Shown piece by piece: positions 37,014 through 49,296 of a stretch of DNA of 64,000 bases; positions within the stretch are counted from its first letter, which is position 1; every line of letters starts with the position of its first letter. The translations under genes and the position numbers were made by a program. The stretch is from Pseudisothecium myosuroides (lineage: Eukaryota > Streptophyta > Bryopsida > Hypnales > Lembophyllaceae), in NCBI GenBank assembly GCA_951799445.1, contig OX637294.1, positions 19,803,452-19,867,451 of the forward strand, in the 5' to 3' direction. Below the pieces are notes generated by a model. The model was given only the letters and a program-made list of their open reading frames with translations. It ran no database searches and was not told the DNA's origin.

Positions 37014-38046
37014 CATATTATTTACATTTTGACAATGAATGGTCAAGCTTTCATCTTCAAACTATCCCATATCCTTTGAGGATTCATGATGGACAATGAA
37101 TTTCAAAATAAAAATGATGTCTCCACCTACCATTCCTATAAATGTCAATGAAGCAATTCCTTTAATTTTCCATCAAAATTTGTTTATGATGGCAAATGGT
37201 TAAATTGCATTGGTATAATACTCAATGGATTCTTTGGATTTTTGGCAAAACATCTTTCTTTATAATTATTTGTTGATTTGTATATTTGGTCTTAGAATTA
37301 ACAAAAAAAAATAGAGCTCTCCATAAATGTACAGCCATTACCTTGGTACGGAAGCTTATATTAATGATGCATGAATGAATTTTATAGATGAGGACTTTAG
37401 AGAGGAAAAGGTAGACTTTTTGAAGGCTATATAATGTTATGATTTCTTATCTTGCACTTATTACAAATCCAAATGTGGACAATCATTAATTTTTTTTATT
37501 ATTATAATTGATCAAATAGAGATTGATGCCTCGTTTACAAGGTTTTTTTTCAATTTTAAGGGAATCTGGATGTGGGCTCTAGGTGAGAAGTAAGTGGCTA
37601 AGGTTAGGCACTCTCAAATTTACTTTTGGTGCAAAATTTGGCTCCAAGTTAGGAATCAGGATAAGTTGTATGGCACTAGAACAAAACCCAAAAAAACATC
37701 TTTGGCAATTTCAGCTCTTGACTGGTGCAAAATAGTTAGAGCCAAATCTCTTTTTTCACAAGTAGGCGCAACAATCTCTTTCAAAAACTGTTGTAAAGAC
37801 TCCTAGTACAAGTGAAAGAAGTTTTGACGGTAATTCATTGATGATAAACACCTTGACACAATACCACAAATACTCGCAAAGAGGAAGTGAGAAGGAAGAT
37901 CAAGATACACACTTCATATGCAATATTGAAACGTTCGCACCTAAGCAAAGTTTTGATAATGAATTCAATACATTGACTACCGTGAATGAAACAAAACTAG
38001 AAACCTTAAAAACTTTGAACTACTGCAAGCTAAGCACTTCTGAGCA
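37014..38046. other. AT-rich stretch, no gene recognised
   Basis: Two adjoining open frames, 37594-37806 (70 codons) and 37838-38104 (88 codons), show no domain. The second runs into the hAT element. No repeat of known type is assigned. Confidence 0.35.
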
Positions 38047-38054
38047 CACTCGAC

Positions 38055-38349
38055 CAGGGCTTTTTTTTTGGCTTTTTGGTGCCATATTGCACCAAAAAAA
38101 ATAATTTGGCTAGAAAATGCCAAAAAAAATGCCAAAAAACTTGGATGAAATTGCAAAAAATCCTTCAAATTTAAAAAAATCTTGGATGAATTCGCCAATT
38201 TTTTGATGAAAACCATATTATAGACATGTGATATGTGCTAATGTGATATTTTCTATCCTATATGTGGATGAATGTTGAAATTTGGAGCACCACTATAACA
38301 TTTTAAATCGCCACTTTGGCACATCTTAAAAAATGAAAAAAAAGCCCTG
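38055..38349. mobile_element. hAT-type MITE with 8-bp target duplication
   Basis: This 295-bp element starts CAGGGCTTTTTTTTTGGC and ends with the inverse, AAAAAAAAGCCCTG. It is flanked by CACTCGAC (38047-38054) and CACTTGAC (38350-38357), an 8-bp duplication with one mismatch. CAGGG termini with 8-bp duplications are diagnostic for the hAT superfamily. It has no transposase and is non-autonomous. Confidence 0.8.
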
Positions 38350-38357
38350 CACTTGAC

Positions 38358-40210
38358 ACTTGGCAATACAACAAAGGCACCCACATATTGTATGTGGCTA
38401 CAATCTATACCTACATCTCCAACTTTGGCATATTTTAGGCGACTGCGGATGAAAAGTTGTTGAATCAACATCTAAATAGGTGACGACAGGGTGGCAAACC
38501 CCAATAGTCATGGTCGAGGTAGTGGGCGCGAGGGTGTGATTCAAAATCTGGATCTGGCTTTTCAATATTTTTTATCTCCAAATTTTTCCAAGGGCTTGGT
38601 ACGGGAGATAATTTTTTGGTGCTATTAGTCTTTTATTGCCTAAAAAAACACTGCTCCTTGGTGTAACCTTTTATGCAAGTCAGAACTAAGATTGGTGAAC
38701 TAAAATTGAATCCCATGTACTTAAATGATTCCCACAAATTCAATACATAATGGATTGATGTAAAGATATTACCACACAAACTAGACAAGTGGACACATTT
38801 TTTCAAGAAGTTTTATTGAATTTGAGTACCGGATGCAAAAGTTATAGTTTCTCAAAGTTCATTGTAGCCTCAAAACATACAAAATATATCCATGAGGATT
38901 GTTGGAAGGTGAACTTGAATTTGTGAAGTTGTCCGGAAGACTTCACCAGTTGGTGTTTACACTACAACCGGTCAAGACTTCTTAATATATTAGTTTATTG
39001 TCTTTCCATTTTGTCCAACATCCCACCGACTACTTCAAATAACCATCTGTTGGCCAAAACTTCTTAATCAACCAACCGTTGCATTTCATTTCTACAATGT
39101 AAAGTGGCCCTAAGTACTTTCTCTGGAGCTTGTAATAAAATGCAATCTGTGGCAGGTACAAGAAAGAATTGAGGTCGGACTTGAATATTGGATTTGAATA
39201 TTTGAAATTTACTAGAGACTTGCCATAGCCAACGGTCTTCCAATATCATTGGTTCTTGAACCCTATTGCCATGATCAATTTTATATAGGGCAATTAGCAA
39301 GGCGGAGGGAATTTTGAAAATAAACAGATTGACAAGGAGGCTAAAGGCCGACAAGGAGGGTGTTAGCAAGGGGGGATAGAAACAATGGTGTCATGTCGAG
39401 TCTACTTGCTTGTAGCTAGAATCATCAAGCCTATGGCGCCTAGATCCACGGCTAAGCCTGTTCCGACCATAATTGAATTATTGTTATTTGCCTTTTATTT
39501 AGGATTTTGAATGTTTTTCCTTTGGCTATTGCAATGACCCGCTACTGTACCTAATCATAGGATGGGTTTTACGGTTTAGCGGTCAAAACAAGGCGGGGAT
39601 TGATAAACGCATATAAGAAGACTAGAAATGAACATTCACAACCAAACATTCAAGGAAACGGAGGCGTACACGATTCCGATCAGTTCATTGTTATGGGCAA
39701 ATACAAAAAATAGTTGTAACATTGAACAAATCGTTCATCCCAACCGTCCAATTTGCCCACCTATCTAAGACATCTGATGACCCTAACATGCCCAATGTGA
39801 CTACTTTAAGGTAGTCATATTGTCCATTTGGTCCACAATTTGGTTTATTCAAACTGTCCGATATGTCCGCTTGTCCAGAATGTCCGATGATCCTAACTCG
39901 CTCGATGTAACCACAACGATGCAAAATGCTCTGTCTCAAAAACAAATTACCAAATTAACTTGGACATTAAATTTGGTACTACAATTGAACAGTGTCAATT
40001 TAGACATTTTTTATCATTTTTTTGTCAATTCAGAAGCATTTCCACTTGGTCATTAAAAGTAGAGAAATCCTTACCAACCTTGAAAATATTTTGACTGCGG
40101 AATGGACACTGCTCTTCTGGCCTCTTGAGGATTTACAACAAAGTATCAATCTAAGCATCATTTCTATCCTTTAAAAGTGGAAGACATGAAGGATTTAAAT
40201 ACGTAGCACG
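38358..40210. other. No gene recognised
   Basis: The stretch has mixed composition, with short open frames only (for example 39064-39369 on -, 101 codons, no domain). At 39700-39900 a loose series of TGTCCGAT/TGTCCAGA-like words recurs. Part of 39080-39260 recurs at 44500-44660 (TTTGAATATTTGAAATTT, GACTTGCCATAGCCAACG), so this includes a dispersed repeat of unknown type. Confidence 0.4.
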
Positions 40211-40471
40211 TCAAGAAGACACTGCATAATTGAAGTTGTGTCTTTGTGCCTCCAAGACTACATTCATAATGCGAGCAACAGGCGTGGAGGAGAAATGCAC
40301 CTTGACGCGGCCTTTGGTTTGTTTTCCGCCCCCTTTCTCATCAACAAGTTCTATGGACACGTTCATGTCATGACCGGCCTTTTTAGAGGTAGCGAAGATC
40401 GCTAAAGCCACGACGCCCACTCCTAGTATCAAACCTATGGCGATTGCAACAGCATTTAAGTTTTGGGCCAT
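40211..40471 (-). CDS. Small single-pass membrane protein, family unknown
   Basis: This 86-codon ORF has an ATG in good plant context (A at -3, G at +4). Residues 7-27 form one strongly hydrophobic segment (AVAIAIGLILGVGVVALAIF), followed by basic residues (SKK) and a hydrophilic tail with VDEKGGGKQTKGRVKVHF and ARIMNVVLEAQRHNFNY. This suggests an N-terminal signal anchor with the tail on the cytosolic side by the positive-inside rule. A pyrimidine-rich tract ending TTGTAG lies about 30 bases upstream and could be the acceptor of a leader intron. I do not recognise the family. It may be a real small gene, or an open frame by chance in a low-repeat island. Confidence 0.4.
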   Translation of the reverse strand: MAQNLNAVAIAIGLILGVGVVALAIFATSKKAGHDMNVSIELVDEKGGGKQTKGRVKVHFSSTPVARIMNVVLEAQRHNFNYAVSS

Positions 40472-41467
40472 CGTTGGCTTGCTGTTAGAACTATCAGGTT
40501 ACCTACAATAAGTTTTAGGATTGGGAGATAACTTGATAAACGAGAATAAAGAAGAAATAATAAAAACCATTCAAGTGATTGGAAGGAGGGGGGGTTAGGG
40601 TTTGTGGTAGCAAATGCTCAAAAATTAGTTCCACGCTTGAAAACAAAGTTGTTCTCTCTCTTGAAATGCGAATGCGTGAGCAAGGTAGCGAGCTCGAGGT
40701 TGTCATCGTGGCAAGAATGCAAGCAATAAAGAGCAATAAACAAAGTGAGGGGGTGGAATGGGGTGGTCACTGTTGTGATGGCGGATGTGAAGTCCTTGAT
40801 CTTTTAAGCCGAAACGCAAAGACAAATTAGTGGTGCACGAGCAAACGAAAGTACTATCAATTAGGCGTGCACGAGGTTGTATTTGCAATAGGTGACATTA
40901 GAAGAAATCCGTTTTTTTTTTGTACCAGACCTCTAACATGGATGTCCGACAAAGCATCTTGATGTCCACAAGCAAATAGCCCGTGCGACTGGATTTCTGT
41001 GAATGTTCGACAGAGCATCTAAAATTTTTAGTAAAAACATGGTAATGCCTTGGATAACAGTGATGTTTTTTTGGACACAAATGACGACATGCGTCCATTT
41101 TTCACAACATCCACAAAAACACGGACTGCCACGTGAGCACATGAGGTCATTTTGACCGTAGATAAGTCAGTTATTTTTATTGCAGTCTTCAGTAAAAAAC
41201 CTACCCAAGGTTAAAAAAATGGAGAAAGGCAACCAAATGGCATGCTCGTGGAAAAAAATAGACCATGTTGTCCGACGTGGCAGATGACATGGCAACTTAT
41301 TGATGTGGCATTTGGAGCAAAATAAAATATTCATCATTGTTGATGCTCAACAATGCAAACAATGAGTTTTTAAACTGTATATAATGTCTCATACAATATA
41401 ATATTGTGCAAAAATGTTTGATAAAAAATGATCATAAGATCTCCATTTAAAATAGACAAATTTGCTA
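40472..41467. other. Possible leader or promoter of the small minus-strand ORF, then unassigned DNA
   Basis: 40500-40890 is non-repetitive. On the minus strand it is rich in pyrimidine runs (CCCCCCCTCC near 40590), as in plant leaders. 40900-41330 has short open frames without domains. Confidence 0.3.
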
Positions 41468-41701
41468 TTCCCTTCATCCCAAAATGATCATTAGGTTGGC
41501 AAAAATGTTTGGAATTAAGGTTGAAAATAATATAATTTCAACTTGTTTCTATGTATTTCAAAGAAGTTGTTATCCACTTACTAAAATGATTCCAAAATGA
41601 TCTTTTAGGTTGGCAAAGATGACCATTTTTGAGCAACCAAAAGATTATTTTGGGAAAATAACATTAAAGGGAATTGGAAGATCATTTTGGGACAGAGGGA
41701 G
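41468..41701. mobile_element. Stowaway-like (Tc1/mariner) MITE
   Basis: The right end, reverse-complemented, reads CTCCCTCTGTCCCAAAATGA and the left end reads TTCCCTTCATCCCAAAATGA. TA flanks both sides (41466-41467 and 41702-41703). CTCCCTC-type termini with TA duplication are the Stowaway signature. Internal ATGATC/GGTTGGCAAA blocks repeat. The element is 234 bp; the open frame 41610-41849 crosses its border and is fortuitous. Confidence 0.7.
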
Positions 41702-41703
41702 TA

Positions 41704-43538
41704 CAAAATTTCTAAGCCTTTTAGATTATTTTTGGTGTATTTTGGATGAATCTATCTATCTATATATGGATGAATTATTAATCCATTCTTTTCTATATGA
41801 TTCATTGATATGCAACCAACTTCATTCACACTCAACAAGCTTCATCTAAATTTGTCACACTTCTTCCACATTTGACATGCTCTATGAAAATTTATTTAGC
41901 TCCAATCATATTCTAGAAGCTTCATTTGTTGTCCACATCCTTCTTCTGTATTCAAAGATGTTAGTAGCTCCCCTATTATTACAAAAATCTCATTTTTTGC
42001 AATGAAGTACAGAACGCCTGGGTGGGTGCAACATCATGCAAATATTTTTACCTTTAATTCTATTCTATTTTCACTCTCACTTTCACTTTTTTCATTCTTA
42101 AAATTATTTTGTCATACTATTTTTGTATACCAAACAATTTATTTAAAAAAAGTCATAATGCAAAAATTGAAATCACACATGATACTAAACATTAGTGCTT
42201 TTGTTAATATAAAAAATTAAAAAAGTTGGTATGAAAAGAGATTTATAAAGAAATTGGCCATCACTTTTGTGGCAATTTTCAAATGACATACTAATGGTTG
42301 TGGCAACAACACACAACATACTAATGCTCTATGAAAACTTATTTAGCTCTAATCATATTCTATAAACTTCATCCATCATGTACATTCTTCATCCACATTC
42401 AAAGATGTTAGTAGCTCCTCCACTACTTATTGCAAAGATCTCATTTTTTGCAACATTATAAATGTGAAAAAGTAATAAACCCCAAAGAATTGCCAATATT
42501 TATCTTGATGATATTTACATCATAGAGCGTTTATCATGATAGAAATATGAAATGTTGGTTAGTGAAGTTGCCTCATCATGAGATTAAAAATAAAATAAAT
42601 AAATAAATAAATAAATAGTAATTGTGTGTACGCACACACAATATCTCTTTCTTCGTTGGTGCCCACAAAATTTAAAGAAAAAGAAAATTTAAAGCAAAAT
42701 ATATTAAAAAAAAAGAATCGGTATCTCTTACTTGCAACACAATCATCAACGGTTGTGCCGACCAATGCAAAATCTAAAGTATTTTTTTTATTTTTCTATT
42801 ATTTATTAATAGAGATGAGGTACTCATGTTTCCATCAAAAATTAAGGGACGGAAATCAACTGCACACTCAACAGGACCAGTTCTGGATGGAAATTTCAGA
42901 CCGCCCTAACCCTTCTACTTGCTGGTCATCATTTTGAAAGGCGCCCTTGAGTGCTGCAAAATTCTCCAAATGCTTCTTTGACATGCTCCAAATCCAAATG
43001 GATGAAAATTGGCTATGGACTTGAAGAGCTTCGCACAGATCATACATTCAGCGTCCTCCACAATTTTTGTCTAATTGTACCATCGTCGTCATGCTCCCGG
43101 GCTCTCTGTCCCAATCCATACTTTTCAATCATATTCATGCACTTTTTGATCCAAATTTGGCGACTTTATCCACATTTTTAATAAAAATGAAAAATTTCTG
43201 ACAAAAAAAGATTACTTTTATCTAGCAAAAAGCAGACATTTATTTTGAAATGGTGCATTCTGGCCCCATGGTGTCAAAAAAAAAGGGCTACTTCAGATAT
43301 TCGCGACAATTGTACTACCTTCGATGCTCACACAAATTATCACTTCTATTTTTAAAGGCCTATATGAGGACATTGTATTGGCTTGATGATCCACATTGCA
43401 TGAAATTGGTCATTTGAGGAAGGTTGCCTTTTCAACATTCAAGCATTACATTGGATGAATGAGAAGTTAGTTGGACTAAATAGAACTTGAAAGCCCTCCA
43501 TTCATCGTTCAAAATATGGACGTTGGAACACTTAAGGG
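41704..43538. other. AT-rich repeat DNA, no gene recognised
   Basis: The block CTATGAAAATTTATTTAGCT...AAAGATGTTAGTAGCTCC at 41880-41970 is repeated at 42328-42420, so part of this is a direct duplication. A (AAAT)n microsatellite lies at 42590-42616. Open frames (42626-42937 and others) lack domains. Confidence 0.45.
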
Positions 43539-44485
43539 TTAACCCGTAAAGGACAGTTGTCCCTTCGGGGGACAAATGTCTTTTATCGGGCAGGTACCTA
43601 CGGGCTGAAATTTTCTTGTGATTTTTTGAAACTTTTTTTGGAGATAGAAAAACTGATAAGCTTTGTGGGAATATAATTTTCTTCACAATCGGTGCCCGGG
43701 AAAAAAATTTATGACCAAATAAGCTCAAAACAAGGGATGACGGGCAGCTCGGGCAGCAAAAAAAAAATGGACAAAAATTTGAATTTTATATATATATATA
43801 TATTTTTCTCATAGATTATATTTTTGTCTATCCGGAAAGCTTTGATTCATTTCATTTGGATATGTTATGAGAAAGTTATGGACATTCTTGTTTTTCGGGC
43901 AGTTAGAGCATCTTCTTGAAAAAAATAACTTGTAGGATTCATTTCTGAATGCAATCTTTCAAATTTTTCAATTTTTTTTTTTTTTCATGGTTTAGTTTAG
44001 TTGCTAGAACAATCTCACCATTGGGATTAGTGAATTTTAATTCCATCTAAGAGATATTAATATTTTAGATTTTCCTTCTATCTCGTACTAACTTCTACTT
44101 AACAATTTTTTTAAGAATGATAATTAAGTTTTTTTTACTTTCTTTTTTTTCCTAGACTCTCAACTCAATTCTCCTCTATAAAGATTTAAAGCTCAAAACT
44201 CTGTAGTGCAAAAATTTTAAATTAAAAATGTTTAGAGTCAAAAAATCTAGTCCCGCAATGTGCAGAAAAACTTGTTTTTTTCACTTTAAACGCAGATATC
44301 TTGAAATCTATGCGGTCAAAAATTCTGAAATTTTTTCTACACATTCTCATACTAGTTAGGTGTAAGATCCTACGGTTAGATTTGCAAAAAAAAAACATTT
44401 TTCAATTTTTTTTACTGTTTGCTATAGAAATGGCAGTTTTCACTGTTTTTTGGCAGAAAAAAGGCCTTGGTCCTTTAGGGGTTAA
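43539..44485 (-). mobile_element. Family A TTAA element
   Basis: This 947-bp element starts TTAACCCGTAAAGGACAGTTG and ends CCTTGGTCCTTTAGGGGTTAA. Orientation is opposite to the copy at 45107. The landmark CGGTGCCCGGG lies near 43690, GGGATTAGTGAATTTTAATTC near 44025 and AGATCCTACGGTTAGAT near 44366. It contains an (AT)n tract at about 43785-43803. It is non-coding. Confidence 0.75.
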
Positions 44486-45106
44486 GTACGCTCTCCGTAG
44501 CTCAAAGAAAAATGCAAGCTATGGTAGGTGCAAGGAATAATCGAGTCCAGATTTGATTATTGAAGACCCGCCATTTGAATATTTGAAATTTCCTAGAGAC
44601 CCGCCATAGCCAACGCTCTTCAAATATAGTTGGTTCTTGAACCCTATCGCCGTGATCAATTTTTTACAAAGGAATCACTGATGAAGTGGGGTTTATCATT
44701 GATCTCCATTTTTTTCTAGAAACCTAATAAAATGAAAGTTATGAAAAGATTTGCTTTGCTGGTAATCAAAGCATTTCTTTGGTCTTGTTTAAATGATTTC
44801 TGAGTGTCAATAACACATGATTAGATATAGATTTAGTCTTGTAGAAAAATAATGAGCCTAAACATCTAATCAATTTTTTTGGAAATAACTGTTCTAATAT
44901 AATTTGAAATTGCGGATAGATTGCTTGTAGATAGAGATAGAGTATGCACATGAAATCACATTGAAATCACAAATCAATCATGTCAAATTTCAATTTCAAT
45001 AAATAACACAACAACGTACAATGGCATTGCAATCAAGGTCAAATAAAGAATGAAAAGATCCATTATTTGAACTCCCAAACTTCATCAATACTATAGTAGG
45101 TATACA

Positions 45107-46047
45107 TTAACCCCTAAAGGACCGAGGCCTTTTCTCTGCCAAAAAACACTGAAAACTGCCATTTCTATAGCAAAGAGTAAAAAAATTTGAAAAATGTTTT
45201 TTTTTTCACATCCAACCGTAGGATCTTACACCTAACTAGTATAAGAATGTGTGGAATTTTTTTTAGAATTTTTGACCGCACAGATTGCAAGATATTTGCA
45301 TTTAAAGTGAAAAAAACAAGTTTTTCAGCACATTGCGGGACTAGATTTTTTGACTTTAAACATTTTTAACTTAAAATTTTTGCACTACAGAGTTTTGAGC
45401 TTTTATTTTTTATAGTGGAGAATTGAGTTGAGAGTCTAGAAAAAAATAATATTAAAAAAAAACTTAATTATCATTCTTAAAAAAATTGTGAAGTAGATGT
45501 AGGTACAAGATAGAAGGAAAATCTAAAACATTCATATATTTTAGATGGAATTAAAATGCACTAATCCCAATGGTGAGATTGTTCTAACAAGTAAATCAAA
45601 CCATCCCAGAAAAAAAAATATTAAAAATTTGAAAAATTGCATTCAGAAATGAATCCCAAAGTTATTTTTTTCAAGAAGATGCTTTAACTGCCCGAAAAAC
45701 AAGAATGTCCATAACTTTCTCATAACATATCCAAATGAAATGAATCAAAGCTTTCCGGAAAGCCAAAAATAAAATGTATGAGAAAAAAAATATTAAAAAA
45801 AAAATTCAAATTTTTGTCCCTTTTTTTTTTGCTGCCCGAGCTGCCCCCCGTAGCCTGTTTTGAGCTTATATGGTCATAACTTTTTTTCCCGGGCACCGAT
45901 TGTGAAAAAAATTATATTCCCTTGAAGCTAATCAGTTTTTCTACCTCCAAAAAAAGTTTCAAAAAATCAGGAGAAAATTTCAGCCCGTAGGTACTTGCCC
46001 GAAAACGCATTTGTCCCCCGTAGGGACAATGGTCCTTTAGGGGTTAA
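45107..46047 (+). mobile_element. Family A TTAA element, well preserved
   Basis: This 941-bp element has matching termini: TTAACCCCTAAAGGACC at the left, and at the right GGTCCTTTAGGGGTTAA, an exact 17-bp inverted repeat. No duplication longer than TTAA is seen in the flanks. The interior is collinear with the reversed copy at 43539-44485 and includes CATCCAACCGTAGGATC, CTAATCCCAATGGTGAGATT and CCGGGCACCGATTG. The longest open frame is 60 codons. It is the best reference copy for the family in this window. Confidence 0.8.
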
Positions 46048-47342
46048 ATTGTTAAGCCCTCCCTCTAAATCCCAAGGAGGGAGATATAATCCTTAGGATA
46101 CTTAGTGCCTTCCTTCAGTAGAAATGTTTTGGTCATAGGCTGCAAAGATAAGTTTGGTTTAGCCAATAGCTCTTGGAAGGAGCCCTAATTGTAAACAAAG
46201 CAAAAAAAGCCCTCCCCTACACACTATGAACAATGTTATGGTAGTTGTTGATGAAGCATGTCTCCTTATCTATCATTGTTGTACACTACTTGATTGAGGT
46301 TATATCATTCTCCATTATTTCAAGAATAGTGAATCTTTGACTTGAGTGTTTTGGCCCTCTATTCGTACGCTCTCTTCATTGGACACGGTTGGATTTGAAC
46401 TTTTTTTTAGACACTAAACTTGCTTGTATTTGAATGCTTGTAGAAAACAATTGAAAACTTATTTGCTAAGATTTGAATTTGATCTAAATAATAGACCTTT
46501 GGACCTTTTTTACAAAAACAAAAAACAACAACATTATTCCATCAACTCCAAAGTTCAAGTAACACCACCATAAGGGACCTCAAGCATTTTTTGGTTAACA
46601 ATTTAAATCTTCCTTCCATCTTGTCCCTACATCTATTTAATAACTTTTGAAGAAGGATAATTAAGTTTGAAAAAATTAATATAAATTCAAGAGTTTCAGC
46701 TCAATTTTCAACATTCTAAATTTATGTCAAAATTCTAAAATACAAAAAAAAATTATCAAAAAGGATTCAAAGTATTGTAACCTAATATAGCAAGGATTAG
46801 GTACAAAAAATAGACATTTATTTTCACTTTTAGCTCTATATCTTATAAAATACGTGAAAAGAATTCTTAGAATTACTTCTACACATTTTGATATTAGTCT
46901 AGTCATCTTATTAAACCATTCTCCAAGACTGCTTAATTTCTTGCCACAGATTGAAATAATAATTTAAAAATAAAAATTTAGCATTGCTTTGGAAAAGAGA
47001 ATTTTGGAGTACTTTTAACCGTAAAAACATCAAGAAACTTTAGAAGTAAAGAGGATCAAATTTATCAATCATACTCTTATAGCTGCAATAACCACTACCA
47101 AGTCTTGAAATAAATCCTATGTGTTCATGTCTAAAATGCACACCTTTAGAGCTTAAGAGCCTGCACTTAATTTTAGGTGCACTTATAATTAGTACTTTGA
47201 AAAATAATAATTTATTTATAGTGTCCAAAAAATACATCCAAAGAAAATTTAGCAACTTCTTTCAATGACCAACAAGATCCAATAAAAAAAAATCAATTTA
47301 ATATAAAAAAATATGCTTACATGCTTATCTTCTAAAGAAACA
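46048..47342. other. Repeat-derived DNA with a worn family A segment
   Basis: 46500-47000 retains weak family A landmarks (TTCCATCTTGTCCCTACATC, then a hexad resembling the ATTCTCATACTAG region), so it is probably an old, truncated copy. 47090-47320 is a reversed fragment of repeat C (TAGTGTCCAAAAAATACATC, CCAACAAGATCCAATAA). No gene is recognised. Confidence 0.4.
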
Positions 47343-48223
47343 TTATCCCCTCTAGGGACACAATGGATTTTGGGTAGGTTCCTATGACCTCAATTTTTGG
47401 TGAATGCTTTGAAACTTTCTCATAAAATAGAAAAACTGATTGGCTCCATGGGAGTATAATTTTTATTTCAATTGGTGCTCACGAGCACAAGTTATACCAC
47501 CAAATGTCTAGAATTGAACTCAGTGGGCAACACAATGAAATTGCAAAATGTCAATATAAGTTTTTAAAAGATTATTTTGTAAATATTAAATTTTTGTCTA
47601 CATGGGAAGTTTTCATTCATTTTATTTGGACTAATAATGAGAAAGTTAAGGACAATCTTGTTTTTTGGGCAATCTAAGCATCTCCTAGAAAAAACAACTC
47701 ATAGGAATCATTTTTTAATGCAATTTTCACAATTTTTCAAAAAATTGCTTGAAAAGGTTAAGTTTGCTTGCTAAAACAATCTCACCATTTGGATGATTGT
47801 ATTTCAATTCCATCCAAGAGCTAGTAATTTTTTTTTCTATCTTGGACCTACTTCTATTTAACAGTTTCTTAAAGAATGAAAATGAGGTGCATTTTTTTGA
47901 AGTTTTTTCCCTAGACATTCAAGTCAATTCTTTAACACAAAGAATTTAAAATTTAAATGTAGTACGAAAACTTTCCACAAATGCCAATCAAAGTCATCTA
48001 AAATTGCACGCCAAAGTTTTAAAAAAATTCCAACTTTGAATGCTAATACTTACGGTCAAACTTCATGAAATTTTTACCACATGATCTAAGACAAGTGAAG
48101 TACAGGATCTTATAGTTAGATTCCTAAAAAAATCGTCTTTTCTTACTTTCTTGGGTGAACAGAGAACTGACAGTTTGGAGTGTTTCTTTGACAGAAGAAT
48201 GGCTTTGGGCCTTTAGGGTTGAT
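47343..48223 (-). mobile_element. Family A element, degenerate copy
   Basis: The copy starts TTATCCCCTCTAGGGACAC and ends GGGCCTTTAGGGTTGAT, worn versions of the family ends. The interior is collinear with 43539-44485 (GGGAAGTTTTCATTCATTTT, AACAATCTCACCATTTGGAT, GATCTTATAGTTAGATTC). It is non-coding. Confidence 0.65.
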
Positions 48224-48328
48224 ATAAATGCTTTTGGAAGTGGTGGTTTCACTTGATTCAACTCCAATTTTTATGGTTACTATTAAAATCATTGTTGGAC
48301 ACACAATGCACTGATGGAAACATAATTT

Positions 48329-49296
48329 TTAATTCCTAAAGGACCATTGTTCCTTTGGGGGACAAATGGGATTTTGGGCAAGTATCTACGGACTCAATTT
48401 TTGTCCTGATTTTTAAAACTTTTTTTGAAGATAGAAAAATTGATTAGCTTCGTGGAAATATAATTTTTTTATCAATTGGTGCTTGGGAACAATAGTTATG
48501 CCCAAATAAGCTCAAAACAGGGGAGAAGGGGCTGCAAAAAAGAATTCAAAAATTTAGAATTAATTTTTTTTTCCTCTTGTCTATATAGAAAGCTTTGATT
48601 CATTCCATTTGGATTTGTTATGACAAAGTTATGGACAATCTTGTTTCTTAGGCTATTAGAGCATCTTCTTGAAAAAATAATTTGTAAGATATACTCCCTC
48701 TGTTTCTGAAAAAGACCCGGGTTTCCTTTGTAAAATACAAAGGAAACCCGGGTCTTTTTCAGAAACAGAGGGAGTATTTTTTAATGCAATTTTTATAATT
48801 TCTCAAAAAAAGAAGATTCACATGGTTTGTATTGCTTGTTAGAACAAACTCACCATTTTGGATTAGTGCATTTTAATTCCATCTTAGAGATATTAATAAT
48901 TTAGATTCTCCTTCTATCTCGTACTTACCTCTACTTAACAATTTTCTTAAGAATAAAAATTAAATTAAAAAAAAAAAAAAAAAAAAAAAAGATTCTCAAA
49001 TCAATTTTCCACCATAAAGATTTAAAGCTCAAAACTCTATAGTGCAAAAAATTAAAGTTAAGAAGGTTCAAAGTCAAATAATCTTGTTTTTTTCTACTTT
49101 AAACGTAGATATCTTGCAATTTGTCCATTTTAAATTTCAGAAAGTTCTTCCACACATTCTCACACTAGCTAGTTGTAAGATCCTATGGTTAGATGTGCAA
49201 AAAAAACAATTTTCAATTTTTTTTACTCTTTGCTATAGAAATGGCAGTTTTGAGTGTTTTTTGGCAAAAAAAAAGCCTTGGTGCTTCAAGGGTTAT
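48329..49296 (-). mobile_element. Family A element carrying a nested palindromic MITE
   Basis: The element starts TTAATTCCTAAAGGACCATTG and ends CTTGGTGCTTCAAGGGTTAT. The orientation matches 43539 and 47343. At 48694-48774 it is interrupted by a Stowaway-like MITE; a poly-A tract of about 27 lies at 48966-48992. The landmarks GGATTAGTGCATTTTAATTC and AGATCCTATGGTTAGATG are present. It is non-coding. Confidence 0.7.
48694..48774. mobile_element. Perfectly palindromic Stowaway-like MITE (81 bp)
   Basis: Two 39-base arms (48694-48732 and 48736-48774) are exact reverse complements separated by AAA. The ends are CTCCCTCTGTTTCTG and its inverse, flanked by TA on both sides (48692-48693, 48775-48776). 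This fits Stowaway (Tc1/mariner) MITEs. The perfect arms inside a worn family A element indicate a recent insertion. Any transcript would form a 39-bp hairpin. Confidence 0.85.
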
